Of a stretch of 64,000 bases of DNA, positions 15,828 to 27,026 are shown in pieces. Position 1 is the stretch's first letter, and every line of letters begins with the position of its first letter. This stretch comes from Zobellella taiwanensis (GTDB lineage Bacteria > Pseudomonadota > Gammaproteobacteria > Enterobacterales > Aeromonadaceae): the NCBI RefSeq assembly GCF_003012795.1, contig NZ_PXYH01000003.1:62001-126000 (forward strand), in the 5' to 3' direction. The notes below the pieces were generated by a model that made no database searches, was not told the DNA's origin, and was given only the letters and a program-made list of their open reading frames with translations. The position numbers and the translations under genes are program-made.

Positions 15828-18176
15828 ATGAACCAGATAGAGCAGGGGTTTATCCTCAGCCGCCACAGCCGGGACCTTCAGGGACGCACCGAAATCTGCT
15901 ACTGGCTCTGCACCGAACGGGGCCCGGTGCAGCTGCTGCTGACCGGCGAACGGCCGCTGTTTATGGTGCCGGTGGCGGAGCGGGAGCGGGTGACGCGGCT
16001 GCTGGCGGCGGCGGGTATCGATTATTGCTGGGCCGAGCCCGGGCTGCAGAGCTTCGAGCAGCAACCGGTGGCGGTGCTCTACTTTCCCACCCTGGCTCTG
16101 CACCGGACGGCGGCCCAGTGGCTGAGCCGGGAAGGGGTGGCGGTCTACGAGGACGACATCCGCCTGCATGAGCGTTTTCTGATCAGCCGCTTTATCCGCG
16201 GCAGCCTGGCCTTCACCGGCCAGGAGCAACGGCGGGACGGCTACCGCCGGTTGGTCGGTGCCCGGCTCAAGGCGGCCGACTGGCGCCCGCGCTTTCGGGT
16301 GCTGTCCCTGGACATCGAATGCTCCGCCCGGGGCGAGCTCTATTCCATCGGCCTCTACGGCGAGGAGCTTGCCCGGGTGCTGATGATAGGCGAGCCCGAG
16401 CCCGCCGCCACCGACATCCGCTGGCTGGCCGACGAGCCGGCCCTGCTGCGGGCGCTGGAGCAGGAGATCCATGCCCATGATCCGGACATCCTCATCGGCT
16501 GGAACCTGGTGGGTTTCGACTTCCGCACCCTGCTGGCGCGGGCGGCCTGCCACCGCCTGACGCTGCGCCTGGGGCGGGGCGGCGAGGTCGCGCACCTGCG
16601 CGAGCAACGACTCACCGGCCAGGTGTTCCTCACCCTGCCCGGGCGGGTGGCCATCGACGGCATAGAGGCGCTCAAGACCGCCTGCTACCCGTTCGACAGC
16701 TTCAGCCTGGAATCGGTGGCCCAACGGCTGCTGGGCCGGGGCAAGCAGACCGAGGACGTGGCCAACCGGCTGGCGGCCATCAGCCGGGATTTTCGCCACA
16801 ACAAGCCGAAACTCGCCGCCTACAACCTGGAGGACTGCCGCCTGGTGTGGGACATCTTCGAGCACACCCGGCTGCTCGATTTCCTGTGCCTGCGCAGCCA
16901 GCTTACCGGCCTGGAGCTGGACCGGGTCGGCGGCTCGGTGGCGGCCTTCACCCAGGTCTACCTGCCCCACCTGCACCGGGCCGGCTTCGTGGCCCCCAAC
17001 CTGCCGGCGGGCGGCGGCCTGGCCAGCCCCGGCGGCTATGTGATGGACTCCCGGCCCGGCCTCTATCGCCATGTGCTGGTGCTGGATTTCAAAAGCCTCT
17101 ATCCCTCCATTATCCGCACCTTCCGCATCGATCCCCTCGGTCTGGTGCTTGGCCTTGAGGAAGAGGACGCCATTCCCGGTTTTCGCGGCGGGCGCTTTTC
17201 CCGCCGCCACCATTTTTTGCCGGCCATCATCGAGGGGCTATGGCAGGCGCGGGACCAGGCCAAGCGGGAGCGGGACGGACCCCGCTCCCAGGCCATCAAG
17301 ATCCTGATGAACTCCTTCTACGGGGTGCTGGGCTCGGGGGGCTGCCGCTTTTTCGACACCCGGCTGGCATCGTCCATCACCCTGCGCGGCCACGAGATCA
17401 TGCAGCAGAGCGCGCGCTGGATCGAAGCCGAGGGTCACGAGGTGATCTACGGCGATACCGACTCGGTGTTCGTGCTGCTGGAAGGCGATCACGACGAGGC
17501 TTCGGCCAGCCGCGAGGGACGGCGGCTGGCGGCCCTGGTCAGCGGCCGCTGGCGGGAGAAACTGGCCGCGGAGCTGCAACTGGAGAGCTTTCTCGAACTG
17601 CAGTTCGAGAGCTATTACGCCCGCTTCCTGATGCCCACCATCCGGGGCCGGGAGCAGGGCTCGAAGAAACGCTACGCGGGGCTGCAGCTGAAAAACGGCG
17701 CCGGTGAGCTGGTGTTCAAGGGCATGGAAACGGTGCGCTCCGACTGGACGCCCCTGGCCCGGCAGTTCCAGACCGAGCTGTACCGGCGGGTGTTCGCAGA
17801 CCGGGATCCCAGCGACTTTATCCGCCGGACCCTGGCCCAGATCCTGGCCGGGGAGCGGGACGCGGATCTGGTGTACCAAAAGCGGTTGCGCCGGCCCCTG
17901 GCCCAGTATGTAAAATCCCAGCCGCCCCAGGTGAGGGCGGCACGCCTGGCCGACGAGCACAACGCCCGGCGGGGGCTGCCCCTGCGTTATCAGCACAAGG
18001 GCGCTATCCGTTATGTCGTGACGGTGAACGGGCCAGAGCCCGAGGAATACCGCCAGTCGGCCATCGACTACCAGCACTATATCGACCGCCAGCTGAAACC
18101 GGTGGCCGATGCCATTCTGCCCTTCGCGGGCCTGAGTTTCGATGCCCTGAGCGGGCAGCAACTGGGGTTGTTCTAA
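15828..18176 (+). CDS. polB: DNA polymerase II
   Basis: This 782-aa family-B polymerase matches E. coli Pol II in length (783). It is used in SOS repair and replication restart. The proofreading exonuclease starts with LSLDIECSA (about 161), followed by IGWNLVGFDF. Polymerase motifs are DFKSLYPSIIRTF (motif A), KILMNSFYGVLGSGG (motif B) and YGDTDSVFVLLEG (motif C), all with intact Asp residues. It is monocistronic. I did not find a convincing LexA box just upstream. Confidence 0.97.
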   Translation: MNQIEQGFILSRHSRDLQGRTEICYWLCTERGPVQLLLTGERPLFMVPVAERERVTRLLAAAGIDYCWAEPGLQSFEQQPVAVLYFPTLALHRTAAQWLSREGVAVYEDDIRLHERFLISRFIRGSLAFTGQEQRRDGYRRLVGARLKAADWRPRFRVLSLDIECSARGELYSIGLYGEELARVLMIGEPEPAATDIRWLADEPALLRALEQEIHAHDPDILIGWNLVGFDFRTLLARAACHRLTLRLGRGGEVAHLREQRLTGQVFLTLPGRVAIDGIEALKTACYPFDSFSLESVAQRLLGRGKQTEDVANRLAAISRDFRHNKPKLAAYNLEDCRLVWDIFEHTRLLDFLCLRSQLTGLELDRVGGSVAAFTQVYLPHLHRAGFVAPNLPAGGGLASPGGYVMDSRPGLYRHVLVLDFKSLYPSIIRTFRIDPLGLVLGLEEEDAIPGFRGGRFSRRHHFLPAIIEGLWQARDQAKRERDGPRSQAIKILMNSFYGVLGSGGCRFFDTRLASSITLRGHEIMQQSARWIEAEGHEVIYGDTDSVFVLLEGDHDEASASREGRRLAALVSGRWREKLAAELQLESFLELQFESYYARFLMPTIRGREQGSKKRYAGLQLKNGAGELVFKGMETVRSDWTPLARQFQTELYRRVFADRDPSDFIRRTLAQILAGERDADLVYQKRLRRPLAQYVKSQPPQVRAARLADEHNARRGLPLRYQHKGAIRYVVTVNGPEPEEYRQSAIDYQHYIDRQLKPVADAILPFAGLSFDALSGQQLGLF

Positions 18177-18193
18177 CGCGCCGGAAAGGGCTG

Positions 18194-18221
18194 CCGGGGA
18201 TCGGATAATCCCCGGGTTTTT
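18194..18221 (+). terminator. polB terminator
   Basis: Arms at 18194-18200 and 18209-18215 are followed by GTTTTTG, 17 nt past the polB stop. Confidence 0.8.
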
Positions 18222-18222
18222 G

Positions 18223-18444
18223 TTATTTTTTATCGCTATCCTTGTCGTCCGGGTGGTAACTGCCCGGGGGCACGCCCCAGTCGTCGTCCTTCTTGCGCGC
18301 GTCTTCCTCATCCCAGTTGCGCAGTTTCATTTTGTCGCGGTTTTTCATCACCTGCTGTTCAACCCGCTTGCTGTCCTTGAGGGCGCTGACGAACAGGCCG
18401 ATGACGAACAACAGGGGCAGGGCGATCCAGAGCCAGATGCTCAT
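18223..18444 (-). CDS. Small single-pass membrane protein, function unknown
   Basis: This 73-aa protein has one N-terminal transmembrane segment (about 3-21), followed by a strongly charged tail rich in Asp and Lys. It starts 3 nt after the stop of the M15 peptidase gene and is last in the yffB-dapE-peptidase operon. Small DUF2897-type proteins occur near dapE in some relatives, but I cannot confirm membership by eye. Confidence 0.75.
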   Translation of the reverse strand: MSIWLWIALPLLFVIGLFVSALKDSKRVEQQVMKNRDKMKLRNWDEEDARKKDDDWGVPPGSYHPDDKDSDKK

Positions 18445-18447
18445 GGT

Positions 18448-20264
<1,817 letters not shown>

Positions 20265-20615
20265 TTATCGGTTGAACAGGCGGGAGTAAAGCTCGGGCTT
20301 GAAGCCCAGATGGAGCTCGCCGTCGAGATTGAGCAGCGGGCGCTTGATCATGGCCGGATGGGCCAGCAGCAGGGCGGCGGCGGTGTCCGGGCCCAGGGCG
20401 GCCTTGTCGGCTTCCGGCAGGGCGCGGTAAGTGGTGCCCCGTGTATTGACCAGCGCTTCCCAGCCGAGTGCCGTTAGCCAGAGGTCCAGCTCCGCCGGTT
20501 CCAGGCCGTCTGTCCTGTGGTCGACGAAGCGGTAGTCGATGCCCTGCTGTTCCAGCCATTTGCGGGCTTTTTTGACGGTATCGCAGTTCTTGATGCCGTA
20601 GAGGGTAATGGTCAT
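20265..20615 (-). CDS. yffB: ArsC/Spx-family reductase-like protein YffB
   Basis: This 116-aa thioredoxin-fold protein belongs to the ArsC/Spx family. A single Cys at residue 11 in LYGIKNCDTVKKARKWL resembles YffB, which interacts with glutathione but is not an arsenate reductase. The ATG at 20615 has AGGACA upstream and gives the standard MTITLYGIKNCD start; the longer reading to 20672 lacks this. It is first gene of an operon with dapE, as in E. coli (yffB-dapE). Confidence 0.9.
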   Translation of the reverse strand: MTITLYGIKNCDTVKKARKWLEQQGIDYRFVDHRTDGLEPAELDLWLTALGWEALVNTRGTTYRALPEADKAALGPDTAAALLLAHPAMIKRPLLNLDGELHLGFKPELYSRLFNR

Positions 20616-20884
20616 GAGTGTGTCCTGTAAAAGCCTGGCCGGGATTTTGGCACTTAAGCCCCGGGCCTGCAACCGGCCCGCCCGGCCGCAAAATGGCGCC
20701 AGGTCAAGGATTTCCCCGTCATACCAAAATACACTGGCGCATCCTCGGGGCTTTGGGTAGTGTTAGCGTTTTTAAAATTCCCGTCGCAGCCGCAAACAGG
20801 TCCGTACCCCGGTGCGTGTCCGTTGTTCGTCGCGGCACTTTATTCAGTTCGCCGTTCAACGATTAAAGAGAAAAGGGGAAAGGT

Positions 20885-21970
20885 TTGGAACTCAAGGAGT
20901 ACTGGAGCGACCGCTGTCACTCCAGCGATTTTAAACTCACCCGCATCGGTTTTGTGGCCATTCGTTTCCGCTGGCTGGTTACCCTGCTGATTATCGGCAT
21001 TGCCGGCTGGATAGCGGTAGACTGGTGGGTGCTGGATCCGGCCCATTTCAAGCTGATCTGGAAAATCCGTCTGATCACTGGCGTCATGCTCACCCCTTTA
21101 TTGCCGTTAAGCTACCTGTGCAAGCTCAACCGGCGCTGGATGTTCGCCTCGCTTTACTGCCTGCTCGGCATCCTGCTGGTGTTCAACCTGGTCAGCCTGT
21201 GGAGCTTTCGCGACGGCACCCCCATTCCCGTCGGCTATATCGCCTTTCCCTATTTTCTGCTGGCGCTGCTGAGCGTGTTGCCACTGCCGGTGAAGTCGGG
21301 GTTGCGGGTGGCCATCCTGGTCACCCTGTCGGTGCTGGCCACCGATTATTGGCTCGATTCCCGCAGCCTCGATAACGGCGCCCTGCTCGACCGTATCTGG
21401 CTGCTGCTGGCCTTCAGCCTGACCATGATCTGGGTGCAGGTGGGGCAGTTGCGCATGCTGCTCGATCTCTACCGAGAGTCGACCCGGGATCCTCTGACCC
21501 GGTTGATGAACCGCCGGTTGTTTGTGCGCCAGCTGGAAGATGTGCGCTACCACAGCGCTCCCGACCGGCCCTACACCCTGATCCTGATGGACATGGACAG
21601 GTTCAAACGCATCAACGACGATCACGGCCACCTGATGGGGGACGAGGTGCTGGTGAGCGTGGCCAATACCATCATGGACATTTTCGGGAGCGAGGCCATA
21701 GTGGCCCGCTACGGCGGCGAGGAATTCATGGTGTTGCTGCCCGATACCCCGCTCGAACAGGGACAGCGGCAGGCCGAAACCCTGCGCCTGGCGGTGGAAT
21801 CCCAGCCGGTGGAAAATCCCCTCGGCGAGGGGGAGGTGATGGTCACCATCAGTGCCGGCGTGGTCGAGGGCAGGCCCGACAGCGAGACTCAGGGCCTGCT
21901 CAGGCGGGCCGACGAAGCCCTCTACGCGGCCAAGAGCCGGGGCCGAAACTGTGTGGTGGCGCAAGCGTGA
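20885..21970 (+). CDS. Membrane-bound diguanylate cyclase (GGDEF)
   Basis: This 361-aa protein has an N-terminal membrane region of about six hydrophobic segments (roughly 25-185) and a C-terminal GGDEF domain with intact ARYGGEEFMVLL, so it should make cyclic di-GMP. No RxxD inhibitory site lies five residues before the motif. It begins with TTG at 20885, preceded by the strong AAGGGGAAAGG ribosome-binding site; no upstream ATG fits and the next internal Met is far into the membrane domain. Its signal is unknown. Confidence 0.9.
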   Translation: MELKEYWSDRCHSSDFKLTRIGFVAIRFRWLVTLLIIGIAGWIAVDWWVLDPAHFKLIWKIRLITGVMLTPLLPLSYLCKLNRRWMFASLYCLLGILLVFNLVSLWSFRDGTPIPVGYIAFPYFLLALLSVLPLPVKSGLRVAILVTLSVLATDYWLDSRSLDNGALLDRIWLLLAFSLTMIWVQVGQLRMLLDLYRESTRDPLTRLMNRRLFVRQLEDVRYHSAPDRPYTLILMDMDRFKRINDDHGHLMGDEVLVSVANTIMDIFGSEAIVARYGGEEFMVLLPDTPLEQGQRQAETLRLAVESQPVENPLGEGEVMVTISAGVVEGRPDSETQGLLRRADEALYAAKSRGRNCVVAQA

Positions 21971-22084
21971 ACGAACCGTCCCGGCGGTGGTGGTTTGGGG
22001 GCAGCCCTTGGCTTATACTGCGGCCCAAGCCCCCACAACACCATCATCCCCCCTCCGGGACCACAATAAAAAGCGAGATGTCTT

Positions 22085-23782
22085 ATGCCCAAAGCACATC
22101 AGGAAAAACGTGCCCTCTACGTACCCTATGCGGGGCCGGCCCTGCTGGAAACCCCCCTGCTGAACAAAGGCAGCGCCTTTAACAAGGAAGAGCGGATTTC
22201 CTTCAACCTGGACGGCCTGCTGCCCCACAATATCGAAACCATCGAGGAGCAGGCGTCCCGTGCCTACAAGCAGTACACCTCCTTCCAGAACGATCTCGAC
22301 AAGCACATCTACCTGCGCAATATCCAGGATACCAACGAAACCCTGTTCTACCGCCTGGTGCAGAACCACCTGAGCGAGATGATGCCCATCATCTACACCC
22401 CGACTGTGGGCCAGGCCTGTGAGGAGTTTTCCAACATCTACCGTCGGGCCCGGGGCCTGTTCATCTCCTACCCGGACCGGGACCGTATCGACGATATCCT
22501 GCAAAACGCCACCAAGCGCAACGTCAAAGTCATCGTCGTGACCGACGGCGAACGTATCCTGGGGCTGGGCGACCAGGGCATCGGCGGCATGGGCATTCCC
22601 ATCGGCAAGCTGTCTCTGTACACCGCCTGCGGCGGCATTTCGCCGGCCTATACCCTGCCGGTGGTGCTGGATGCGGGCACCAACAACCCGCAATTGCTGA
22701 AGGACCCCATGTACATGGGCTGGCGCAACCCCAGGGTGACCGGCGAGGAGTACGAGCAGTTCGTGGACGCCTTCATCAAGGCGGTAAAGCGCCGCTGGCC
22801 CAATGTGCTGCTGCAGTTCGAGGATTTCGCCCAGAAGAACGCCATGCCCCTGCTCAACCGCTACAAGGACGAGCTGTGCTGCTTCAACGACGACATCCAG
22901 GGGACCGCCGCCGTGACCCTGGGATCGCTGATTGCCGCCTGTCAGGCCAGCGGCAGCAAGCTGTCCGAAAAGCGGGTGGCCTTCCTCGGCTCGGGCTCCG
23001 CCGGCTGTGGTATCGCCGAGCAAATCGTGGCGCAGATGAAGGCCGAGGGCCTGAGCGATACCAAGGCCCGGGAGCGGGTGTTCATGGTGGATCGCTTCGG
23101 CCTTATTACCGACAACATGCCCAACCTGGTGGACTTCCAGCGCCCCCTGGCCCAGTCCCTCGACAATATCCGGGACTGGCAGGTGGCGGGGGAGAACATC
23201 TCCCTGCTGGAGGTGATGCAAAATGCCAGGCCCGACATCCTGATCGGGGTGTCCGGCCAGCCGGGCCTGTTCACCGAGGAGGTGATCAAAACCATGCACG
23301 CCCACTGTCCGCGGCCCATCGTCTTCCCCCTGTCCAACCCCACTTCCCGGGTGGAGGCGACGCCCGAAGACATCATCAACTGGACCGACGGCCAGGCCCT
23401 GGTGGCCACCGGCAGCCCCTTTGCGCCGGTGGAGTACAAGGGCAAGCTGTATGAAATCGCCCAGTGCAACAACTCCTATATTTTCCCCGGCATCGGCCTG
23501 GGTGTGCTGGCAGCCGGCGCCCGTCGGGTCACCGACGCCATGCTGATGGCGTCGAGCCGGGCACTGGCGGCCTGTTCCCCCCTGGCCCAGGACGGCGAGG
23601 GCGCGCTGTTGCCGCCGCTGTCGGATATCCAGTTGGTCAGCCGGCAGATTGCCAAAATGGTAGCCAAAACCGCCCAGTTGCAGGGGCAGGCGCTGCAGAC
23701 CTCGGACGAGGTGCTCGAGCAGGCGATTGATGCCAACTTCTGGAGTGCGGAATACCGCAAATACCGCCGGGTGTCCTTCTAA
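22085..23782 (+). CDS. maeA: NAD-dependent malic enzyme
   Basis: This 565-aa oxidative decarboxylase converts malate to pyruvate with NAD. The length and N-terminus match SfcA/MaeA of E. coli (565). Malic-enzyme signatures include YIYTP-like [27 protein letters not shown] (metal site), [16 protein letters not shown] and the NAD-fold [15 protein letters not shown]. It is a single gene with a perfect inverted repeat after the stop. Confidence 0.96.
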   Translation: MPKAHQEKRALYVPYAGPALLETPLLNKGSAFNKEERISFNLDGLLPHNIETIEEQASRAYKQYTSFQNDLDKHIYLRNIQDTNETLFYRLVQNHLSEMMPIIYTPTVGQACEEFSNIYRRARGLFISYPDRDRIDDILQNATKRNVKVIVVTDGERILGLGDQGIGGMGIPIGKLSLYTACGGISPAYTLPVVLDAGTNNPQLLKDPMYMGWRNPRVTGEEYEQFVDAFIKAVKRRWPNVLLQFEDFAQKNAMPLLNRYKDELCCFNDDIQGTAAVTLGSLIAACQASGSKLSEKRVAFLGSGSAGCGIAEQIVAQMKAEGLSDTKARERVFMVDRFGLITDNMPNLVDFQRPLAQSLDNIRDWQVAGENISLLEVMQNARPDILIGVSGQPGLFTEEVIKTMHAHCPRPIVFPLSNPTSRVEATPEDIINWTDGQALVATGSPFAPVEYKGKLYEIAQCNNSYIFPGIGLGVLAAGARRVTDAMLMASSRALAACSPLAQDGEGALLPPLSDIQLVSRQIAKMVAKTAQLQGQALQTSDEVLEQAIDANFWSAEYRKYRRVSF

Positions 23783-23803
23783 GGCTCCGGGGCTTTGATA
23801 ACA

Positions 23804-23827
23804 CAAGGCATGCCCCGGCATGCCTTG
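23804..23827 (+). terminator. Hairpin after maeA
   Basis: Perfect 11-bp arms (23804-23814 and 23817-23827) with a 2-nt loop lie 21 nt past the stop. There is no T-run, so termination may need Rho or the hairpin may protect the mRNA 3' end. Confidence 0.55.
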
Positions 23828-23956
23828 ATACCTGGTTTTGGCTGACAACGTGCGCTGAAGATACTTTTCGTTATTTTACTACATTAAATCCCGATAAATT
23901 GCCTGCCCTTTCTGAATTTACTCTTATGTAATTAAATTACGTTTAAGGGTGATATT

Positions 23957-23970
23957 CTGATCCGGATCAA
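23957..23970 (+). promoter_or_regulatory. FNR/ANR-type box in the adhE promoter
   Basis: CTGAT-CCGG-ATCAA matches the FNR consensus TTGAT-N4-ATCAA at 9 of 10 positions. Its centre, 23963.5, lies about 40 bp before the start predicted from a TACACT -10 at 23992-23997. That is the class II activator position. Confidence 0.7.
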
Positions 23971-23986
23971 TACCCATTAAAGGGTA
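23971..23986. promoter_or_regulatory. NarL/NarP 7-2-7 site in the adhE promoter
   Basis: TACCCAT-TA-AAGGGTA is two inverted heptamers separated by 2 bp, the arrangement bound by phosphorylated NarL and NarP (heptamer TACYYMT). One half is a full match and the other, TACCCTT, is one off. It abuts the FNR box and lies between it and the -10, where binding should repress. Confidence 0.6.
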
Positions 23987-23991
23987 TCTCC

Positions 23992-23997
23992 TACACT
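23992..23997 (+). promoter_or_regulatory. Predicted adhE -10 element
   Basis: TACACT is placed so that the FNR box would sit near -41. No good -35 hexamer is present, as expected for a class II activated promoter. This is a prediction only. Confidence 0.4.
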
Positions 23998-24072
23998 GCT
24001 ATCAAATCCTTGGGCAAGCCCTGCGGGCCAGGGTTTCGCCAAGGTTTTTACGTTAGAGTGAGGAGTATCCCT

Positions 24073-26739
24073 ATGGCCGTTTCAACCCTGCAAGAGCTGG
24101 ACACCCTGGTGGCCCGCGTCAAGGCAGCCCAGCACCGTTATGCCGGCTTCAGCCAGGAGCAGGTGGACAAGATCTTCCGCGCCGCGGCCCTGGCCGCCAA
24201 CAACGCCCGTATTCCGCTGGCCCAGCAGGCGGTGGCCGAGACCGGCATGGGCCTGGTGGAAGACAAGGTGATCAAAAACCACTTCGCCTCCGAGTACATC
24301 TATAACAAGTACAAGGACGAGCGCACCTGTGGCGTGCTGGAGGAGGACAGTGACTTTGGCACCATCACCATCGCCGAGCCGGTGGGCCTGATCTGCGGCA
24401 TAGTACCCACCACCAACCCGACTTCCACCGCCATCTTCAAGGCACTGATCGCGCTCAAGACCCGCAACGGCATCATCTTCTCGCCCCACCCGCGGGCCAA
24501 GGGCGCCACCTGCGAAGCCGCCCGCCTGGTACTGCAGGCGGCGGTCGAGGCCGGCGCGCCGCGCGACATCATCGGCTGGATTGACACCCCCTCGGTGGCC
24601 CTGTCCAACCACCTGATGCAGCACCCGGACATCAACCTGATCCTGGCCACCGGCGGGCCCGGCATGGTAAAGGCGGCCTATTCCTCCGGCAAGCCGGCCA
24701 TCGGCGTGGGCGCGGGCAATACCCCCGTGGTGATCGACGAGTCCGCCGACATCAAGCGGGCGGTGGCGTCCATCGTCATGTCCAAGACCTTCGACAACGG
24801 CGTGGTCTGCGCCTCCGAGCAGGCGGTGATCGTGCTGGACCAGGTCTACGACCAGGTCAAGGCCCGCTTCCAGAGCCACGGCGGCCATGTGCTGCCTGCC
24901 GCCGACGCCGACAAGGTACGGGCGGTGATCCTCAAAAACGGTGCCCTCAACGCCGATATCGTCGGCCAGCCGGCCCAGGCCATCGCCGCCATGGCAGGGG
25001 TGGAGGTGCCGGCCGGCACCCGTATCCTGATCGGCGAAGGGCTGGCCATCGGCCACGATGAGCCTTTCGCCCATGAAAAACTGTCGCCGACGCTCGGCAT
25101 GTTCCGCGCCCGGGACTTCGCCCAGGCCCTGGACATGGCGGAGCAGATGGTGATCCTGGGTGGCATCGGCCACACCTCCACCCTCTATACCGACCAGGAT
25201 CTCAACGCCGAGCGCATCCGCCAGTTCGGCGATCGGATGAAGACCGCCCGCATCCTGGTCAATACCCCGGCTTCCCACGGGGGCATCGGCGACCTGTACA
25301 ACTTCAAGCTGGCGCCGTCCCTGACCCTGGGCTGCGGCTCCTGGGGCGGAAACTCCATCTCCGAAAACGTGGGACCCAAGCACCTGATCAACCGTAAAGT
25401 CGTGGCCAAGAGGGCGGAAAACATGCTGTGGCACAAGCTTCCCAAGTCCATCTACTTCCGCCGGGGCTGCCTGGCCGAGGCCTTGACCGACCTGGGCGGC
25501 AAGCGCCGGGCCATGGTGGTGACCGACGCCTTCCTGTTCAACAGCGGTTACGCCGACAAGGTCGGCCGCTTGCTGAAGCAGCAGGGCATGGAGGTGGAGG
25601 TGTTTCATGAGGTGGAAGCGGATCCGACCCTGGCCACGGTACGGCAGGGGGCCGAGCGCATGCTGCGCTTCCAGCCCGACGTCATCGTCGCCCTGGGCGG
25701 GGGTTCCCCCATGGACGCGGCCAAGATCATGTGGGTGATGTACGAGCATCCCGACACCCACTTCGAAGAGCTGTCCATGCGCTTTATGGATATCCGCAAG
25801 CGCATCTACCGCTTCCCGAAAATGGGAGGCAAGGCGGCCATGGTGTGCATCCCCACCACCTCGGGCACCGGCTCGGAAGTGACCCCCTTCGCGGTGGTGA
25901 CCGACGACCAGACCGGCATCAAGTACCCGCTGGCGGACTACGAGCTGACCCCGGACATGGCCATTATCGATGCGGATCTGGTGATGAACCTGCCCAAGTC
26001 CCTGACCGCCTTCGGCGGCCTGGATGCGGTCACCCACGCCCTGGAAGCCTATGTGTCGGTGCTGGCCAACGAATACGCCGACGGCCAGGCGCTGCAGGCC
26101 CTGACCCTGCTGAAGAACCATCTGCCGGCGGCCTACCACAAGGGAGCCCGGGATCCGCTGGCGCGGGAGAAGGTGCACAATGGCGCCACCCTGGCCGGGG
26201 TGGCTTTCGCCCAGTCCTTCCTCGGGGTCTGCCACTCCATGGCCCACAAGCTCGGCGCCGAGTTCCACCTGCCCCACGGCCTGGCCAACGCCCTGCTGAT
26301 CAGCAACGTCATTCGCTACAACGCCAATGACAACCCGACCAAGCAGACCGCCTTCAGCCAGTACGACCGGCCCCAGGCCAAGTGCCGCTACGGCGAGGTG
26401 GCGGTGCACCTGGGCCTGGCCGCGGTGAACGACAGCAACGACACCAAGGTGGAGCAACTGGTGGCCTGGCTGGACGGGCTCAAGGTCGAGCTGGGGGTGC
26501 CGGCTTCCATCCGCGACGCCGGGGTCAACGAGGCCGACTTCCTGGCCAAACTCGATGAACTGGCCATCGCCGCCTTCGACGATCAGTGCACCGGCGCCAA
26601 CCCGCGTTACCCGCTGATTGCGGAACTCAGGCAACTGCTGGAAGACAGTTTTTATGGCCGGGCCTTTTGCGAGGACGACAGGGGGCCATCGGAAGAGCGC
26701 AAGGGCAAGGTGAAAAAACCTAAGGCCAGGGCAAACTGA
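24073..26739 (+). CDS. adhE: Bifunctional acetaldehyde-CoA/alcohol dehydrogenase
   Basis: This 888-aa fusion matches E. coli AdhE (891). The N-terminal CoA-acylating aldehyde dehydrogenase has its catalytic Cys in FDNGVVCASEQ (about 246). The C-terminal Fe-dependent alcohol dehydrogenase has ALGGGSPMDAAKIMW, SGTGSEVTPF and CHSMAHKLGAEFHLPHG iron ligands. Together they turn acetyl-CoA into ethanol and regenerate NAD in fermentation. The ATG at 24073 has AGGAG 7 nt upstream; the longer in-frame reading from 24010 is unsupported. The promoter carries FNR and NarL-type sites. Confidence 0.98.
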   Translation: MAVSTLQELDTLVARVKAAQHRYAGFSQEQVDKIFRAAALAANNARIPLAQQAVAETGMGLVEDKVIKNHFASEYIYNKYKDERTCGVLEEDSDFGTITIAEPVGLICGIVPTTNPTSTAIFKALIALKTRNGIIFSPHPRAKGATCEAARLVLQAAVEAGAPRDIIGWIDTPSVALSNHLMQHPDINLILATGGPGMVKAAYSSGKPAIGVGAGNTPVVIDESADIKRAVASIVMSKTFDNGVVCASEQAVIVLDQVYDQVKARFQSHGGHVLPAADADKVRAVILKNGALNADIVGQPAQAIAAMAGVEVPAGTRILIGEGLAIGHDEPFAHEKLSPTLGMFRARDFAQALDMAEQMVILGGIGHTSTLYTDQDLNAERIRQFGDRMKTARILVNTPASHGGIGDLYNFKLAPSLTLGCGSWGGNSISENVGPKHLINRKVVAKRAENMLWHKLPKSIYFRRGCLAEALTDLGGKRRAMVVTDAFLFNSGYADKVGRLLKQQGMEVEVFHEVEADPTLATVRQGAERMLRFQPDVIVALGGGSPMDAAKIMWVMYEHPDTHFEELSMRFMDIRKRIYRFPKMGGKAAMVCIPTTSGTGSEVTPFAVVTDDQTGIKYPLADYELTPDMAIIDADLVMNLPKSLTAFGGLDAVTHALEAYVSVLANEYADGQALQALTLLKNHLPAAYHKGARDPLAREKVHNGATLAGVAFAQSFLGVCHSMAHKLGAEFHLPHGLANALLISNVIRYNANDNPTKQTAFSQYDRPQAKCRYGEVAVHLGLAAVNDSNDTKVEQLVAWLDGLKVELGVPASIRDAGVNEADFLAKLDELAIAAFDDQCTGANPRYPLIAELRQLLEDSFYGRAFCEDDRGPSEERKGKVKKPKARAN

Positions 26740-26762
26740 CCCCGGGAGCCTGGCCTTATCAT

Positions 26763-26796
26763 GGCAAACCGCCGGTCCCTGGATCGGCGGTTTGCC
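26763..26796 (+). terminator. adhE terminator
   Basis: Perfect 11-bp arms (26763-26773 and 26786-26796) lie 23 nt after the adhE stop. The T-content after it is low. Confidence 0.65.
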
Positions 26797-26875
26797 GTTG
26801 GTGGGGCTAGGGCGGCGGCGGGCCTGAAAAGCGCGATTTGGTCCCCATATTGGCCAATACCGGCCTTACTGGCGC

Positions 26876-26904
26876 TCGACGCTGCTGGGTTGCCCCGCTA
26901 TAAT
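26876..26904 (+). promoter_or_regulatory. tig promoter
   Basis: TCGACG at 26876-26881 and a perfect TATAAT at 26899-26904 are 17 bp apart, about 115 nt before the trigger factor start. The rest of the 287-bp adhE-tig gap holds only the adhE hairpin; a short reading frame at 26761-27042 looks like chance. Confidence 0.6.
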
Positions 26905-27026
26905 GCCGCGTCTGATTTGCCGCGAAGACCTTATGTCTTCACCAGGATTCAAGGAAGCAGCCCGGGCTGTTTTAAAACCAATCACAGGGTCAGCACCACG
27001 GTGCTGAAGAAAATTGAGGTAGAAGA

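Noticed and set aside
15003-17213. A 736-aa minus-strand frame opposite bamC and polB
   Set aside because: High GC keeps this antisense frame open. The composition is low-complexity Gly/Ala/Gln/His, and the plus-strand genes are unmistakable.
24082-26634. An 850-aa minus-strand frame opposite adhE
   Set aside because: It is the antisense shadow of a conserved full-length gene, with no family signature.
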